Shown here in pieces: positions 17,560-25,753 of a stretch of 64,000 nt of DNA. This stretch comes from Nocardioides furvisabuli (GTDB taxonomy: Bacteria > Actinomycetota > Actinomycetes > Propionibacteriales > Nocardioidaceae), in the NCBI RefSeq assembly GCF_021083185.1, contig NZ_JAIGQB010000003.1, forward strand, positions 1 to 64,000, read 5' to 3'. A program made the position numbers and the translations under genes. The notes under the pieces were generated by a model, which had not been told where the DNA came from, made no database searches, and was given only the letters and a program-made list of their open reading frames with translations. How positions within the stretch are numbered: the first letter of the stretch is position 1; each line of letters opens with the position of its first letter.

Positions 17560-17862
17560 TGAGTGCTCCTGAGATCGCGGCGGACGTGTCGATCGCGCCC
17601 GCTCGGAATCTGTATCGGCGCGATTTAGATCGACCGACACCACGCGGTCCTCGATTCCGTCCTCCCATAGGGGCACCCCAGGCAACCCTCGATCTGACCC
17701 AGATGCAGGCAGCGCCCGTCGGCCGAGCCCGGCAACGCTCCGAGCGCGCGCTCGGACACACTGCGGACACAGCAGGGGCGCAAGATGTGCGCTGATATGC
17801 GTCGATCTGCGCTCGACATTGTCCGATTCCACGCTCAGTTCGACTGTTGGTGCCTACTCACC
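17560..17862. other. Non-coding island edge
   Basis: About 300 bp between the repeat protein and the attachment junction hold no gene that I can support. Two GGACAC copies lie 11 bp apart near 17754-17770, and three near-identical 10-bp units follow (next entry). Such short repeats beside an attachment core are typical integrase arm sites. Confidence 0.45.
17785..17815 (+). repeat. Three tandem 10-bp units, possible integrase arm sites
   Basis: The units start at 17785, 17795 and 17805, and follow ATnTGCGyyG with small variation (the third has one extra base). They lie about 48 bp from the tRNA-derived junction. Tyrosine recombinases bind direct repeats of this size next to the crossover site; the link is inferred. 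Confidence 0.35.
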
Positions 17863-17910
17863 ATCTGACTACGGATCAGAAGGTTTGGGGTTCGAATCCC
17901 TACAGGCGCG
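17863..17910 (+). tRNA. 3' half of tRNA-Arg(ACG), island attachment junction (attR)
   Basis: A five-pair anticodon stem (TCTGA/TCAGA) encloses a seven-base loop with anticodon ACG at 17871-17873. A variable loop and a T-arm with the TTCGAAT loop follow, and then the 3' acceptor strand CAGGCGC to 17909 and its discriminator. The matching 5' acceptor (GCGCCTG) and D-arm are absent: upstream DNA is unrelated. This is what remains when an element integrates into the 3' part of a tRNA gene. The intact tRNA-Arg should lie at the other end of the island, left of this window. Not a functional tRNA. Confidence 0.85.
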
Positions 17911-17917
17911 CAGATCG

Positions 17918-17948
17918 AAACGGCCCCGGCTCCGTGCCGGGGCCGTTT
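17918..17948 (+). terminator. Host tRNA terminator
   Basis: A 13-bp perfect stem (AAACGGCCCCGGC and its complement) with a 5-base loop ends in TTT. It directly follows the tRNA fragment and fits the original rho-independent terminator of the tRNA-Arg gene. Being palindromic, it may also serve the leftward small gene at 17956. Confidence 0.8.
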
Positions 17949-17955
17949 CTGCGTC

Positions 17956-18114
17956 TCAACCCGCCTGCGGACCGCTGTGCCGGTTGCGCTTGGGCCGGTT
18001 CGCGCCCACCAGGAACAGGCCCATCCCCATCACCACGAGAGTGGCCAGGGTGAGCAGCACCGCCGCCCACAGGAAGGGCGGCCAGTCGTGCTGGACGTAC
18101 TGCTGGGTGAGCAT
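17956..18114 (-). CDS. Small single-pass membrane protein
   Basis: The product is 52 residues. ATG 18114 has GGAGG 5 bp upstream, and upstream in-frame ATGs lack a site. One strong membrane helix spans about residues 13-37 (FLWAAVLLTLATLVVMGMGLF), followed by a short basic tail (RPKRNRH) suggesting the positively charged end stays inside. No family recognised. It is the first chromosomal gene after the island junction and stands alone. Confidence 0.6.
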   Translation of the reverse strand: MLTQQYVQHDWPPFLWAAVLLTLATLVVMGMGLFLVGANRPKRNRHSGPQAG

Positions 18115-18167
18115 CGCTACCTCCGGGTCTCGTGCTGATGCCCTCCAGCATGCCCCCGGAAACGCCA

Positions 18168-18196
18168 CCGCGACAGGCCCTGAGGACCTGTCGCGG
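18168..18196 (-). terminator. Hairpin downstream of the GH16 gene
   Basis: CCGCGACAGG pairs perfectly with CCTGTCGCGG across a 9-base loop, 41 bp after the GH16 stop. There is no strong T-run, as is common in actinobacteria. Confidence 0.55.
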
Positions 18197-18236
18197 GTGG
18201 GCCGGAAGTCCCGGGCTCGTCAGCCGGCGGACCTGA

Positions 18237-19445
18237 TCAGGCCTGCCAGATCCGCAGCCAGTCGACCGACATGTGCTGCGGCAGCTGCTTGTCCTTCATG
18301 TAGGACAGCTCGTAGTCCGAGGAGAGCAGGCTGAGGATCGGGTACTGCGGCTGGCCGGACACGCCCTTGCGGGTACGCCAGGTCTCCTTGCCGTCGATGC
18401 GGAAGATGTAGTGCTTCGGCGTCCACTCGACCGAGAACACGTGGTAGTTCTTCGACCACCCGTCCCGTCGGTTCTTCAAGAAGCTCCGCGGCTGCTTGAT
18501 CCAGGAGCCGGTCTTGACGACCCGGCCGTCGCGCTTCCAGTGGATGAAGCTCGTCAGGCCGCCGCGGCGGTGCTTGTCGCCGAAGTACTCGATGACGTCG
18601 ATCTCGGCGCCAGCCGTGCGCGGGCTGCCGGCACGGGACACCTCGGGCTGCATCCAGAAGCTGCTGTGCTGGCCACGACGCGTGTGCATCTTGATCCGCG
18701 CGGCTGCGAAGCCGTACTTGAACGACACGCGGTTCTGCGTCGAGATGTGGCCGTTGAGGCGGTAGGCGTAGCGGCCGGAGGAGGAGCCCCGCTTGACCGC
18801 CTTGCACCTGCCCTTGCGGCTGCGGTCCTTGATCACGCTGAGGCGCACCTTGCCGCCGCGCACCTTGACGGCCTTCGGGCTGCCCTTGGAGCACAGTCGC
18901 TTGCTGGCCCTCTCGTAGGTCTGGCCGCGGTGGCTCCACTCGGGGCCGAGCGAGCGGCCCGAGAAGGTCTCGGTGTAGAGCGGCGTGCTCCAGCGTGCGG
19001 TGCTCTCGCCGCGGCTCGCGGTGGGTCGCAGGCCCTTGAAGCGCTGGGCCTTCACGCGGTAGGTCAGGGGGGCGCCACGGCGGGAGGCGCGGGCGGAGAA
19101 CTCCGCACGGCCGCGGCGGTCCAGTCGTGCCTTCCCGACGTTCTTCCACCGGGTGCCGCGCTTGACCTGGAGCCGGACGGGACGACCCGCGCGGCGGGGC
19201 TTGACCGTGGCCGTGACGGCCACCCGTGCAGCGTCGGGACTGGCCGTGCGGCGCCCCTGCTGCACGATCTGGGGAAGCACCTGAATCTTCGCGCGGGACC
19301 GGGTGGCCAGGCGTTCGGACGACGACAGCACCGTCGGTGCGGCCACCGACGGATCGGCGGCCGATCCGGTGCCGGTGGTGAGGAGCAGGGACGCGGGCAT
19401 CAGCAGCGCGAGGGCGCCACCAGCCAGCGCACGTCGTGCGGGCAT
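18237..19445 (-). CDS. Secreted glycoside hydrolase family 16
   Basis: The product is 402 residues, ATG 19445 with AAGGAG 8 bp upstream. GH16 enzymes cut beta-1,3 or beta-1,3/1,4 glucans and related polysaccharides with a retaining mechanism. A Sec signal (MPARRALAGGALALLMPAS, cleavage near TGSA-AD) predicts export. Residues ~75-135 look like a basic Ig-like linker domain (VAVTATVKPRRAG). The catalytic jelly roll follows with AEIDVIEYFG, the family E-x-D-x-x-E motif, near residue 275, and substrate-cleft aromatics (HSSFWMQPE, SFIHWK). It is monocistronic; a hairpin separates it from the ureohydrolase gene upstream. The exact glucan specificity cannot be read from sequence. Confidence 0.85.
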   Translation of the reverse strand: MPARRALAGGALALLMPASLLLTTGTGSAADPSVAAPTVLSSSERLATRSRAKIQVLPQIVQQGRRTASPDAARVAVTATVKPRRAGRPVRLQVKRGTRWKNVGKARLDRRGRAEFSARASRRGAPLTYRVKAQRFKGLRPTASRGESTARWSTPLYTETFSGRSLGPEWSHRGQTYERASKRLCSKGSPKAVKVRGGKVRLSVIKDRSRKGRCKAVKRGSSSGRYAYRLNGHISTQNRVSFKYGFAAARIKMHTRRGQHSSFWMQPEVSRAGSPRTAGAEIDVIEYFGDKHRRGGLTSFIHWKRDGRVVKTGSWIKQPRSFLKNRRDGWSKNYHVFSVEWTPKHYIFRIDGKETWRTRKGVSGQPQYPILSLLSSDYELSYMKDKQLPQHMSVDWLRIWQA

Positions 19446-19540
19446 GGCGATGTCTCCTTCGTTGGTCGTGGCTCGTGTCTCTCGACAGGTCTCCCGTCGA
19501 GGGTGTCCCGGGCACCACTCGCAGCCAAATCGTCGGGCGT

Positions 19541-20551
19541 CTATCGGTCCAGCAGCGGCCGGGCCGGGTCCCAGGTCGTGCCGTCGCGCTCGTCGCGCCG
19601 CCTCCTCGCGATGGCGGACAGTGACTCGAGGACGACCCGGTTGGCGAGCGCTGCCGTGATGTCGGCGTGGTCGTAGGGCGGGCTGACCTCCACCACGTCG
19701 ATGCCGACGACAGGCAGCTCGAGGCAGATGCGGCGTACCGCGTCGAGGAGCTCGCGGGCACTGAGGCCACCCGGCTCCGGGGTGCCGGTGCCCGGCGCGT
19801 GGCCGGGGTCGCAGACGTCGATGTCGACGGAGAGGAAGACGCCGTCGCACTCGTCGGTCGCGATGGCGAACGCCTCGGTGAGGCACTCGGTGAGCCCACG
19901 GTGGACGATCTCGGTCATCTCGTAGGACCGCATCCTCTCCGCGGCCATCCAGTCGAGGGTCTCGGGACCGGGCCAGTAGCCGCGCAGCCCGACCTGGAGG
20001 AAGCGGTCGCCCCGCAGCGCCCCCGACTCGATGAGGCGTCGCATCGGCTGGCCGTGGCCCCACAGCGAGCCGAACTCGATGTCTCCGGTGTCGGCGTGAG
20101 CGTCGAAGTGGATCATCGAGACCCGGCCGTGGCCGAGCACGTTGGCCACGCCCTTGGCGTCGGGGAAGGCGATCGAGTGGTCGCCGCCGAGCACGACGGG
20201 GATCGCGCCGGCACGGGCGACCTTCTCCACCGCCGCCTCCAGGACCCCGAGCGCGCGCTCGATGTCGCCGGGAGGCATCTCCACGTCGCCGGCATCCACC
20301 ACCCGGAGGTCCTGCAGGCCGTCGGTCCGCAGCGCCAGGCTCGGCCGCGACCCGTCGTGCGGGAGGTAGTCGGTCATCCGGATCGCCTGCGGCCCGAAGC
20401 GCGTGCCGGGCCGGTGCGACGTGCCGCCGTCGAAGGGCGCCCCGACCACGACGACGTCGGCACCGGCGTAGGTCGCCGGGTCGTCGAGGTCGCACGCGGG
20501 GACGCCGAGGAAGGTGATGTCCGGACCGAACTGAGCGCCGTAGCGAGCCAT
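19541..20551 (-). CDS. speB: Agmatinase-type ureohydrolase
   Basis: The product is 336 residues. The arginase/agmatinase fold uses two Mn ions to hydrolyse guanidino compounds to urea. Metal ligands are visible in GGDHS (His near residue 145), MIHFDAHADTGD (near 170) and SVDIDVCDPGHAPGTGTP (near 253). The N-terminal LGVPACDLDD and VVVGAPFDGGTSHRPG match agmatinase or guanidinobutyrase. Substrate choice between agmatine and other guanidino acids is not resolvable here. The start ATG has a TAGCAT exactly 6 bp upstream, fitting a leaderless transcript. Confidence 0.8.
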   Translation of the reverse strand: MARYGAQFGPDITFLGVPACDLDDPATYAGADVVVVGAPFDGGTSHRPGTRFGPQAIRMTDYLPHDGSRPSLALRTDGLQDLRVVDAGDVEMPPGDIERALGVLEAAVEKVARAGAIPVVLGGDHSIAFPDAKGVANVLGHGRVSMIHFDAHADTGDIEFGSLWGHGQPMRRLIESGALRGDRFLQVGLRGYWPGPETLDWMAAERMRSYEMTEIVHRGLTECLTEAFAIATDECDGVFLSVDIDVCDPGHAPGTGTPEPGGLSARELLDAVRRICLELPVVGIDVVEVSPPYDHADITAALANRVVLESLSAIARRRRDERDGTTWDPARPLLDR

Positions 20552-20557
20552 GGGCAG

Positions 20558-20563
20558 ATGCTA
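20558..20563 (-). promoter_or_regulatory. -10 element of a leaderless ureohydrolase transcript
   Basis: TAGCAT lies 6 bp before the ATG, so transcription would start at or next to the start codon. The same geometry recurs before at least six other genes of this window. Confidence 0.5.
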
Positions 20564-20568
20564 GAGCG

Positions 20569-20664
20569 CTACCAGGCCCCCAGTGCCGCGAACCGCTCGC
20601 CGATCAACCGGAGGCCGGCCGGGTAGTCCACCGGGAAACGGTCGTCCAGGGCCGGAGTCGTCAG
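20569..20664 (-). pseudogene. 3' remnant of an unidentified gene
   Basis: The frame reads about 30 codons with strong G/C third positions (LDDRFPVDYPAGLRLIG, then FAALGAW-stop) but has a stop just upstream and no start. It looks like the surviving tail of a deleted gene. Part of it (20623-20641) is repeated in inverted orientation at 20665-20683, 18 of 19 bases matching across a 23-bp spacer. Confidence 0.35.
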
Positions 20665-20683
20665 CCGTTTGCCGGTGGACTAC
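20623..20683. repeat. 19-bp inverted repeat with 23-bp spacer
   Basis: The arms GTAGTCCACCGG-g-AAACGG and its inverse differ at one base. The structure spans the 5' edge of the gene remnant and lies 22 bp before the xyl promoter. It may be a terminator-like stem or the footprint of a rearrangement. Confidence 0.6.
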
Positions 20684-20704
20684 CACGAGAGACGGGCCGC
20701 ACCA

Positions 20705-20735
20705 TTGACATTAGTTCGAGACTCGTACTTAATAG
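20705..20735 (+). promoter_or_regulatory. xylBA promoter with internal palindromic operator
   Basis: TTGACA (20705-20710) is followed 18 bp later by TTAATA (20729-20734), a housekeeping-type promoter whose start point would fall at the GTG of xylB. Between the boxes lies the near-perfect palindrome AGTTCGAGACTCGTACT (20713-20729, one mismatch). Position and symmetry suit a repressor of the ROK/XylR type, two of which are encoded nearby. Binding is inferred. Confidence 0.6.
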
Positions 20736-20739
20736 TGAC

Positions 20740-22146
20740 GTGGCTCTCGTGCTCGGTATCGACTCATCGACCCAGTCGACCAAGGCGCTCCTCGTCGACA
20801 CCGACGACGGGCGCGTGGTCGACGCCCGCACCGCACCGCACCCGCCCGGCACCGAGGTGGATCCGAGGGCCTGGCTGGGCGCGGTCGACGACGCGACACA
20901 CGGCCTGCTCGAGCGGGCCGATGCGGTCTCCGTCGCCGGCCAGCAGCACGGCATGGTGGCCCTGGACGCCGACGGCGAGCCGGTGCGCAACGCCCTGCTG
21001 TGGAACGACACCCGCTCCGCTGGCGCCGCGCACGACCTGATCGCCGAGATGGGCGGGCCGCAGGCGTGCGCCGACGCGGTCGGCAGCGTGCTGGTCGCCT
21101 CCTTCACGGTCACCAAGCTGCGCTGGCTGCGCGACCACGAGCCCGACCGGGCCGCCCGCGTGGCGTCGGTGCTGCTCCCCCACGACTACGTCTCCCGCCA
21201 CCTCTCGGCCCCGGGCACGCCGGCCTTCACCGATCGCGGCGACGCCTCCGGCACCGGATACTTCGCGACCGCCGACGGCTCCTGGCGCCCCGACCTGCTC
21301 GAGCGCGCGCTGGGCAGGTCGGCCGACCTGCCGCGGGTGGTCGCGCCCGGCACGGCAGCGGCGGAGACGGCCGGCGGAGCCCTGGTCGCCGGTGGCACCG
21401 GCGACAACATGGGCGCCGCCCTGGGAATGGCCCTGCGTCCCGGTGATGTGCTCGTCTCGGTCGGCACCTCCGGCGTCGCGTCCGCGGTGAGCACGGTCCC
21501 GGTCGCGGACGGCACCGGCGTGGTCACCGGCTTCGCCGACGCCAGCGGCGGCTACCTGCCGATGGTGACGACGATGAACGCCGCCGGGATCCTCGACCTC
21601 CAGGCGCAGTGGCTCGGCGTCGACCACGACGGCCTCGCCGAGCTCGCCCTCGCCTCCACCCCCGGCGCGGGCGGCGTCACCCTGCTGCCCTACTACGGCG
21701 GCGAACGCACCCCCAACCGTCCCGACGCCGTCGGCACCTGGACCGGGCTCACGCCCCGCACCACCCGCGCCGACCTGGCGCGGGCGGCGTACGAGGCGCT
21801 GCTCTGCTCGCTCGCCGACGCCGTCGACCGGCTCGTGGCCGCCACCGGCGAGCAGCCACGTCGCCTGCTGATGGTCGGCGGGGCCACCAGGAGTCCCGCG
21901 CTGCGGGCGCTCGCCCCGGCGATCCTCGGCGCGCCCGTGACGCTGCCGCCGTCGGGGGAGTACGTCGCCCTCGGCGCCGCGCGGCAGGCCGCGTGGGCCC
22001 TCGCCCAGACGTCCGCTCCCCCCGACTGGCCGGCCGCCGAGACGACCGTGCTCGAGGCCGACCCCACCCCCCACGTCCGCGAGGTCTACGCCGACCTCCG
22101 TGAGCGCACCGCCCCCTGGACTCCTGCAACGGAAGGCACGTCATGA
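20740..22146 (+). CDS. xylB: Xylulokinase
   Basis: The product is 468 residues, starting at GTG 20740. It phosphorylates D-xylulose with ATP to xylulose 5-phosphate, which feeds the pentose phosphate pathway. FGGY-family features are the N-terminal phosphate loop [14 protein letters not shown], the substrate motif [12 protein letters not shown] with WNDTRS, and the C-terminal ATP motif [14 protein letters not shown]. The TGA overlaps the xylA ATG by 4 bp, so the two enzymes are translated together. Placement beside xylose isomerase supports xylose over other pentuloses. Confidence 0.92.
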   Translation: MALVLGIDSSTQSTKALLVDTDDGRVVDARTAPHPPGTEVDPRAWLGAVDDATHGLLERADAVSVAGQQHGMVALDADGEPVRNALLWNDTRSAGAAHDLIAEMGGPQACADAVGSVLVASFTVTKLRWLRDHEPDRAARVASVLLPHDYVSRHLSAPGTPAFTDRGDASGTGYFATADGSWRPDLLERALGRSADLPRVVAPGTAAAETAGGALVAGGTGDNMGAALGMALRPGDVLVSVGTSGVASAVSTVPVADGTGVVTGFADASGGYLPMVTTMNAAGILDLQAQWLGVDHDGLAELALASTPGAGGVTLLPYYGGERTPNRPDAVGTWTGLTPRTTRADLARAAYEALLCSLADAVDRLVAATGEQPRRLLMVGGATRSPALRALAPAILGAPVTLPPSGEYVALGAARQAAWALAQTSAPPDWPAAETTVLEADPTPHVREVYADLRERTAPWTPATEGTS

Positions 22147-23309
22147 CCACCCAGATCCCCGCCCCCGCCCCTGAGGACAAGTTCTCCTTCGGCCTCTGGA
22201 CCGTCGGCTGGCAGGGCGCGGACCCGTTCGGCCCCGCCACGCGCTCGCCGATGGACACCGTCCACGCGCTGGAGAAGCTCGCCGGGCTCGGCGCCTACGG
22301 CGTGAACTTCCACGACGACGACGTGATCCCGTTCGGCTCCGACGACGCCACCCGCGACAAGATCATCGCCCGCTTCAAGCAGGGCCTCGAGGACACCGGC
22401 CTGGTCGTCACCACCGCGACGACCAACCTCTTCAGCCACCCGGTCTTCAAGTCCGGCGGTTTCACCAACAACGACCGCGACATCCGCCGCTTCGCGCTGC
22501 GCAAGGTGATGCGCAACGTCGACCTGGCAGCCTCGCTCGGCGCCGAGGTCTACGTCGCCTGGGGCGGTCGCGAGGGCGCGGAGTACGGCGCCTCGCAGGA
22601 CACCCGGGTCGCGCTCGACCGCATGAAGGAGGCCTTCGACCTCCTCGGCGACTACGTGACCGAGCAGGGCTACGACATGCGCTTCGCGATCGAGCCCAAG
22701 CCCAACGAGCCCCGCGGCGACATCCTGCTGCCGACGATCGGCCACGCGCTGGCGTTCATCGAGCGGCTCGAGCGTCCCGAGCTGGTCGGCGTGAACCCGG
22801 AGATCGGGCACGAGGAGATGGCCGGCATGAACGCCGCCGCCGGCTACGCGCAGGCGCTGTGGCAGGGCAAGCTCTTCCACATCGACCTCAACGGCCAGAA
22901 CGGCCCGAAGTACGACCAGGACCTGCGCTTCGGTGCCGGCAACGTCCGCGGCGCCTTCTGGGTGGTCGACACCCTGCTCGCCGGCGGCTACGACGGCCCG
23001 GTCCACTTCGACTTCAAGCCCGCCCGCACCGAGGACGAGGACGGCGTGTGGGTGTCGGCCGCGGCCAACATGCGCAACTACCTCATCCTGCGCGAGAAGG
23101 TGAAGGCCTTCCGCGCCGACCCGGAGGTGCAGGCCGCGCTCGAGGCGGCCAGGGTCCCCGAGCTCGAGGTCCCCACCGTCGGCGCGGACGAGGGGTGGAA
23201 GGGCCTGCTCGCCGCCGAGCTGCGCGACCCCGAGGAGCTCGCCACCCGCGGTGGCGGCTTCGAGCTGCTCGACCAACTGGCGCTCGAGCACCTGTACGGC
23301 GTCCGCTGA
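22143..23309 (+). CDS. xylA: Xylose isomerase
   Basis: The product is 388 residues, the usual length for the actinobacterial (type I) enzyme. It interconverts D-xylose and D-xylulose, and glucose and fructose in vitro, using two divalent metals. Visible active-site segments are [11 protein letters not shown] (catalytic His), [22 protein letters not shown] (metal Glu and Lys), [28 protein letters not shown] and [12 protein letters not shown]. The start overlaps the xylB stop (ATGA) behind a GGAAGG site. The next gene, a ROK regulator, starts 3 bp after the stop. Confidence 0.95.
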   Translation: MTTQIPAPAPEDKFSFGLWTVGWQGADPFGPATRSPMDTVHALEKLAGLGAYGVNFHDDDVIPFGSDDATRDKIIARFKQGLEDTGLVVTTATTNLFSHPVFKSGGFTNNDRDIRRFALRKVMRNVDLAASLGAEVYVAWGGREGAEYGASQDTRVALDRMKEAFDLLGDYVTEQGYDMRFAIEPKPNEPRGDILLPTIGHALAFIERLERPELVGVNPEIGHEEMAGMNAAAGYAQALWQGKLFHIDLNGQNGPKYDQDLRFGAGNVRGAFWVVDTLLAGGYDGPVHFDFKPARTEDEDGVWVSAAANMRNYLILREKVKAFRADPEVQAALEAARVPELEVPTVGADEGWKGLLAAELRDPEELATRGGGFELLDQLALEHLYGVR

Positions 23310-23311
23310 CC

Positions 23312-24499
23312 GTGGACCGTCCCGGCGGCGCCGGCACCGAGGGGCTGCGGCGCGACAACACCGCCGCCGTCCTGCGTTCCCTGCGCCGCCGCGGGCCCTC
23401 CACCCGGGCCGAGCTCGCCAAGGACACCGGCCTGGCCAAGGCCACGGTCGGCGTCATCGTCGCGGACCTCCAGTCCGCCGGCGCGGTGGCCGAGGAGGGC
23501 TCGCGTCCTGGGGTGCGAGGCCGGCCCGGCCGTCCGGTGGCGCTGCGCGGAGAGGGCGTCGTCGCCCTCGGGCTGGAGCTGAACGTCGACTACACCTCCG
23601 CCGTGGTCCTCGACCTGGCCGGACAGGTGGTCCTGAGCGAGAGCCGGCCCGGCACCGGCGAGACCGCCGACCTGCTGGCCCTGGCCCGTGACGCGTACAC
23701 CGCTGCGGTGGGCGACGACCGCCGGCTGGTCGGCGCGACCGTCGCGGTGCCGGCGCTGGTCCGCGGCGACAACCGCACCGTGGCGTGGGCGCCCAACCTC
23801 CGCCTCGACGGCGCGGGTCTCGCCGACGACCTCGCGACCACGCTGGCCGACCTCGGTGCCGGCCCGGCCCCGGCGGTGCGGGTGAGCAACGACGCCAACT
23901 GTGCGGCGTACGCCGAGTCCCACCACGGGGCCGCCCGCGGCGCCGCACACGCGCTCTACCTCACCGGCACCGTCGGCGTCGGCGCCGGCATCGTGCAGGA
24001 CGGCGAGCTGGTGCGCGGAAGCGCGGGCTTCGCCGGCGAGGTCGGCCACATGCCCCTCGGCGATGCGTCCGCGGTGTGCGGGTGCGGCCGCCACGGCTGC
24101 TGGGAGGCTTCTGTCGGCCTGCACGCCATGCTCGCCGAGGTCCAGATGGTCGAGCTGGACACCCCGTTGCGGACCGCGGAGGCGGTGGCCGAGCGCGCCG
24201 CCACCGACGCCGGGGTGCGGGCCGGCCTCGAGCGCGTCGGGCGCGGCGTCGGCCTCGGCATCGCGATGCTCAGCAGCGTGCTCGACCCGGAGGTCGTCGT
24301 GCTCGGCGGCTACTTCGTGCCGCTCGGCGACCTCGTGCTCGACCCGGCGAGGCGCACGCTCGACGAACGGCTGGCCTCCGAGGCGCAGGTGCGCCCGGAG
24401 CTGCGGCTCAGCACGCTCGGCATCCGCGCGGCCGCCCTCGGCGCCGCCGAGCAGTCGCTGGGACCGGTCCTCAGCGGTGAGCTGGACCTGACGTCCTGA
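23312..24499 (+). CDS. ROK family transcriptional regulator, XylR-like (first copy)
   Basis: The product is 395 residues, starting at GTG 23312, 2 bp after the xylA stop. An N-terminal winged helix (RGPSTRAELAKDTGLAKATV) precedes a ROK sugar-kinase-like domain: AVRVSNDANCAAYAE, GVGAGIVQDGELVRGSAGFAGE-type phosphate loop, and the ROK zinc signature GHMPL, then CGCGRHGCWE. Such proteins repress pentose genes and release DNA on binding sugar. Third in the xylB-xylA operon, it probably autoregulates through the palindrome at 20713. Confidence 0.8.
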   Translation: MDRPGGAGTEGLRRDNTAAVLRSLRRRGPSTRAELAKDTGLAKATVGVIVADLQSAGAVAEEGSRPGVRGRPGRPVALRGEGVVALGLELNVDYTSAVVLDLAGQVVLSESRPGTGETADLLALARDAYTAAVGDDRRLVGATVAVPALVRGDNRTVAWAPNLRLDGAGLADDLATTLADLGAGPAPAVRVSNDANCAAYAESHHGAARGAAHALYLTGTVGVGAGIVQDGELVRGSAGFAGEVGHMPLGDASAVCGCGRHGCWEASVGLHAMLAEVQMVELDTPLRTAEAVAERAATDAGVRAGLERVGRGVGLGIAMLSSVLDPEVVVLGGYFVPLGDLVLDPARRTLDERLASEAQVRPELRLSTLGIRAAALGAAEQSLGPVLSGELDLTS

Positions 24500-24511
24500 G
24501 CCTGCGGCCGG

Positions 24512-25744
24512 TCAGCCGGCGAGGCGGGCGCGTACGTCGACCAGAGCGGCTCCCAGGGCGGCCACCGGATCGACGAAGAGCGGCTCGAGGGCGATCTCGG
24601 CCGCCCCGAGCAGCGCCGAGTCCGAGCCCAGGCCGGGCAGGGTGAGCCGGACGGACTCCAGCGGGGCGGGGAGGGCGCGGTCGCTCAGTCCGGCCTGGAT
24701 GTCGGGTCCGACGAGCTGGTGCAGCGAGCGGAAGTAGCCGCCGAGGACCACCAGGCGCGGGTTGAACATGTTGACGATGCTGGCCAGGCCGTGGCCGATG
24801 GCGGTGCCGGTGCGGCACAGCTCCGGTGACGGGGAGTCGAACCCGTCGAGCACCTCGTCGAGCTGGGCGACCTTGTCCGGCGGGCAGTGGATGGCCTCGG
24901 CGATGGCGTGGGCGCCGACCTCGGTCTCCCAGCAGCCGCGGTTGCCGCAGTGGCAGGGCCGACCGCCGGGGTCGAAGCGGAGGTGGCCCACCTCGCCTGC
25001 GTAGCCGCCTGCGCCCTCGAGGCGGTGACCGCCCATGATCACGCCGGCGCCCACGCCGACCTGGCCGGAGACGTAGATCAGGTCGTCGACGCCGACCCCG
25101 ACACCGCGGGTGTGCTCGGCGAGCGCGCCGAGGTCGGCGTCGTTGGCGAGCGAGACGGGGACGTCGAGGCCCAGCGCGGCCAGGACGATGCCCCCGAACG
25201 ACACGTCGTGCCACTCGAGGTTGGGCGCCAGCCGGATCAGGCCGTCGCTGCGTCGCACCATGCCGGGCACGCTGATCCCGATGCCCACCAGTGGCGAGGC
25301 GGCGGGGGCGTCCTCGACGACCTCTCGGATGAGTGCGGCCACCGAGGCGCCGACCTGCCAGGCCTCGCCCCCGACGGGCACCGGCGCCTGCGCCCGCTGG
25401 AGCACCCGGCCCCCGAGGCCGACGCGGGCCACGACGGCCCGGTCGACCCCGAGGTCCACGGCGATGACGCACGGGCCGTCGGCGGCGATCGCCACCCCGG
25501 CCGAGGGACGCCCGGCGCCCTGCCGGGCACCTCCCGCGGGGGTCGCCCGCTCGGAGATGCCCAGGGACTCGAGCTCGGCGACCAGCCCGGCGATGGTGCT
25601 CCTGTTCAGCCCCATCAGGCTCGTCAGCTCGGCACGGGACATCTGTCCGGTGCCGTGGACGTGGCGCAGCAGCGTCCCGAGGTTGTGGCGCCGGACGGCC
25701 TCCTGGTTGGTGCCGAGCCCGGAGCGCCGCTGCTGAGCGCCCAC
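24512..25744 (-). CDS. ROK family transcriptional regulator (second copy)
   Basis: The product is 410 residues, starting at GTG 25744. The layout is the same as the first copy: winged helix (SRAELTSLMGLNRSTIAGLV), ROK kinase-like fold with SLANDADLGALAEH, GAGVIMGG, and the zinc motif GHLRFDPGGRPCHCGNRGCWE. It converges on the first ROK gene with 12 bp between stops. It starts 9 bp after the permease stop and is the last gene of the transporter operon. A TAGGTC 6 bp before the GTG overlaps the permease stop codon and could give it a private leaderless promoter. Confidence 0.8.
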   Translation of the reverse strand: MGAQQRRSGLGTNQEAVRRHNLGTLLRHVHGTGQMSRAELTSLMGLNRSTIAGLVAELESLGISERATPAGGARQGAGRPSAGVAIAADGPCVIAVDLGVDRAVVARVGLGGRVLQRAQAPVPVGGEAWQVGASVAALIREVVEDAPAASPLVGIGISVPGMVRRSDGLIRLAPNLEWHDVSFGGIVLAALGLDVPVSLANDADLGALAEHTRGVGVGVDDLIYVSGQVGVGAGVIMGGHRLEGAGGYAGEVGHLRFDPGGRPCHCGNRGCWETEVGAHAIAEAIHCPPDKVAQLDEVLDGFDSPSPELCRTGTAIGHGLASIVNMFNPRLVVLGGYFRSLHQLVGPDIQAGLSDRALPAPLESVRLTLPGLGSDSALLGAAEIALEPLFVDPVAALGAALVDVRARLAG

Positions 25745-25753
25745 GACCGTGAC

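Noticed and set aside
17560..17832. Upstream extension of the repeat protein to 17832
   Set aside because: AGGAG sits exactly before ATG 17559, and the upstream frame has atypical Arg/Ser composition.
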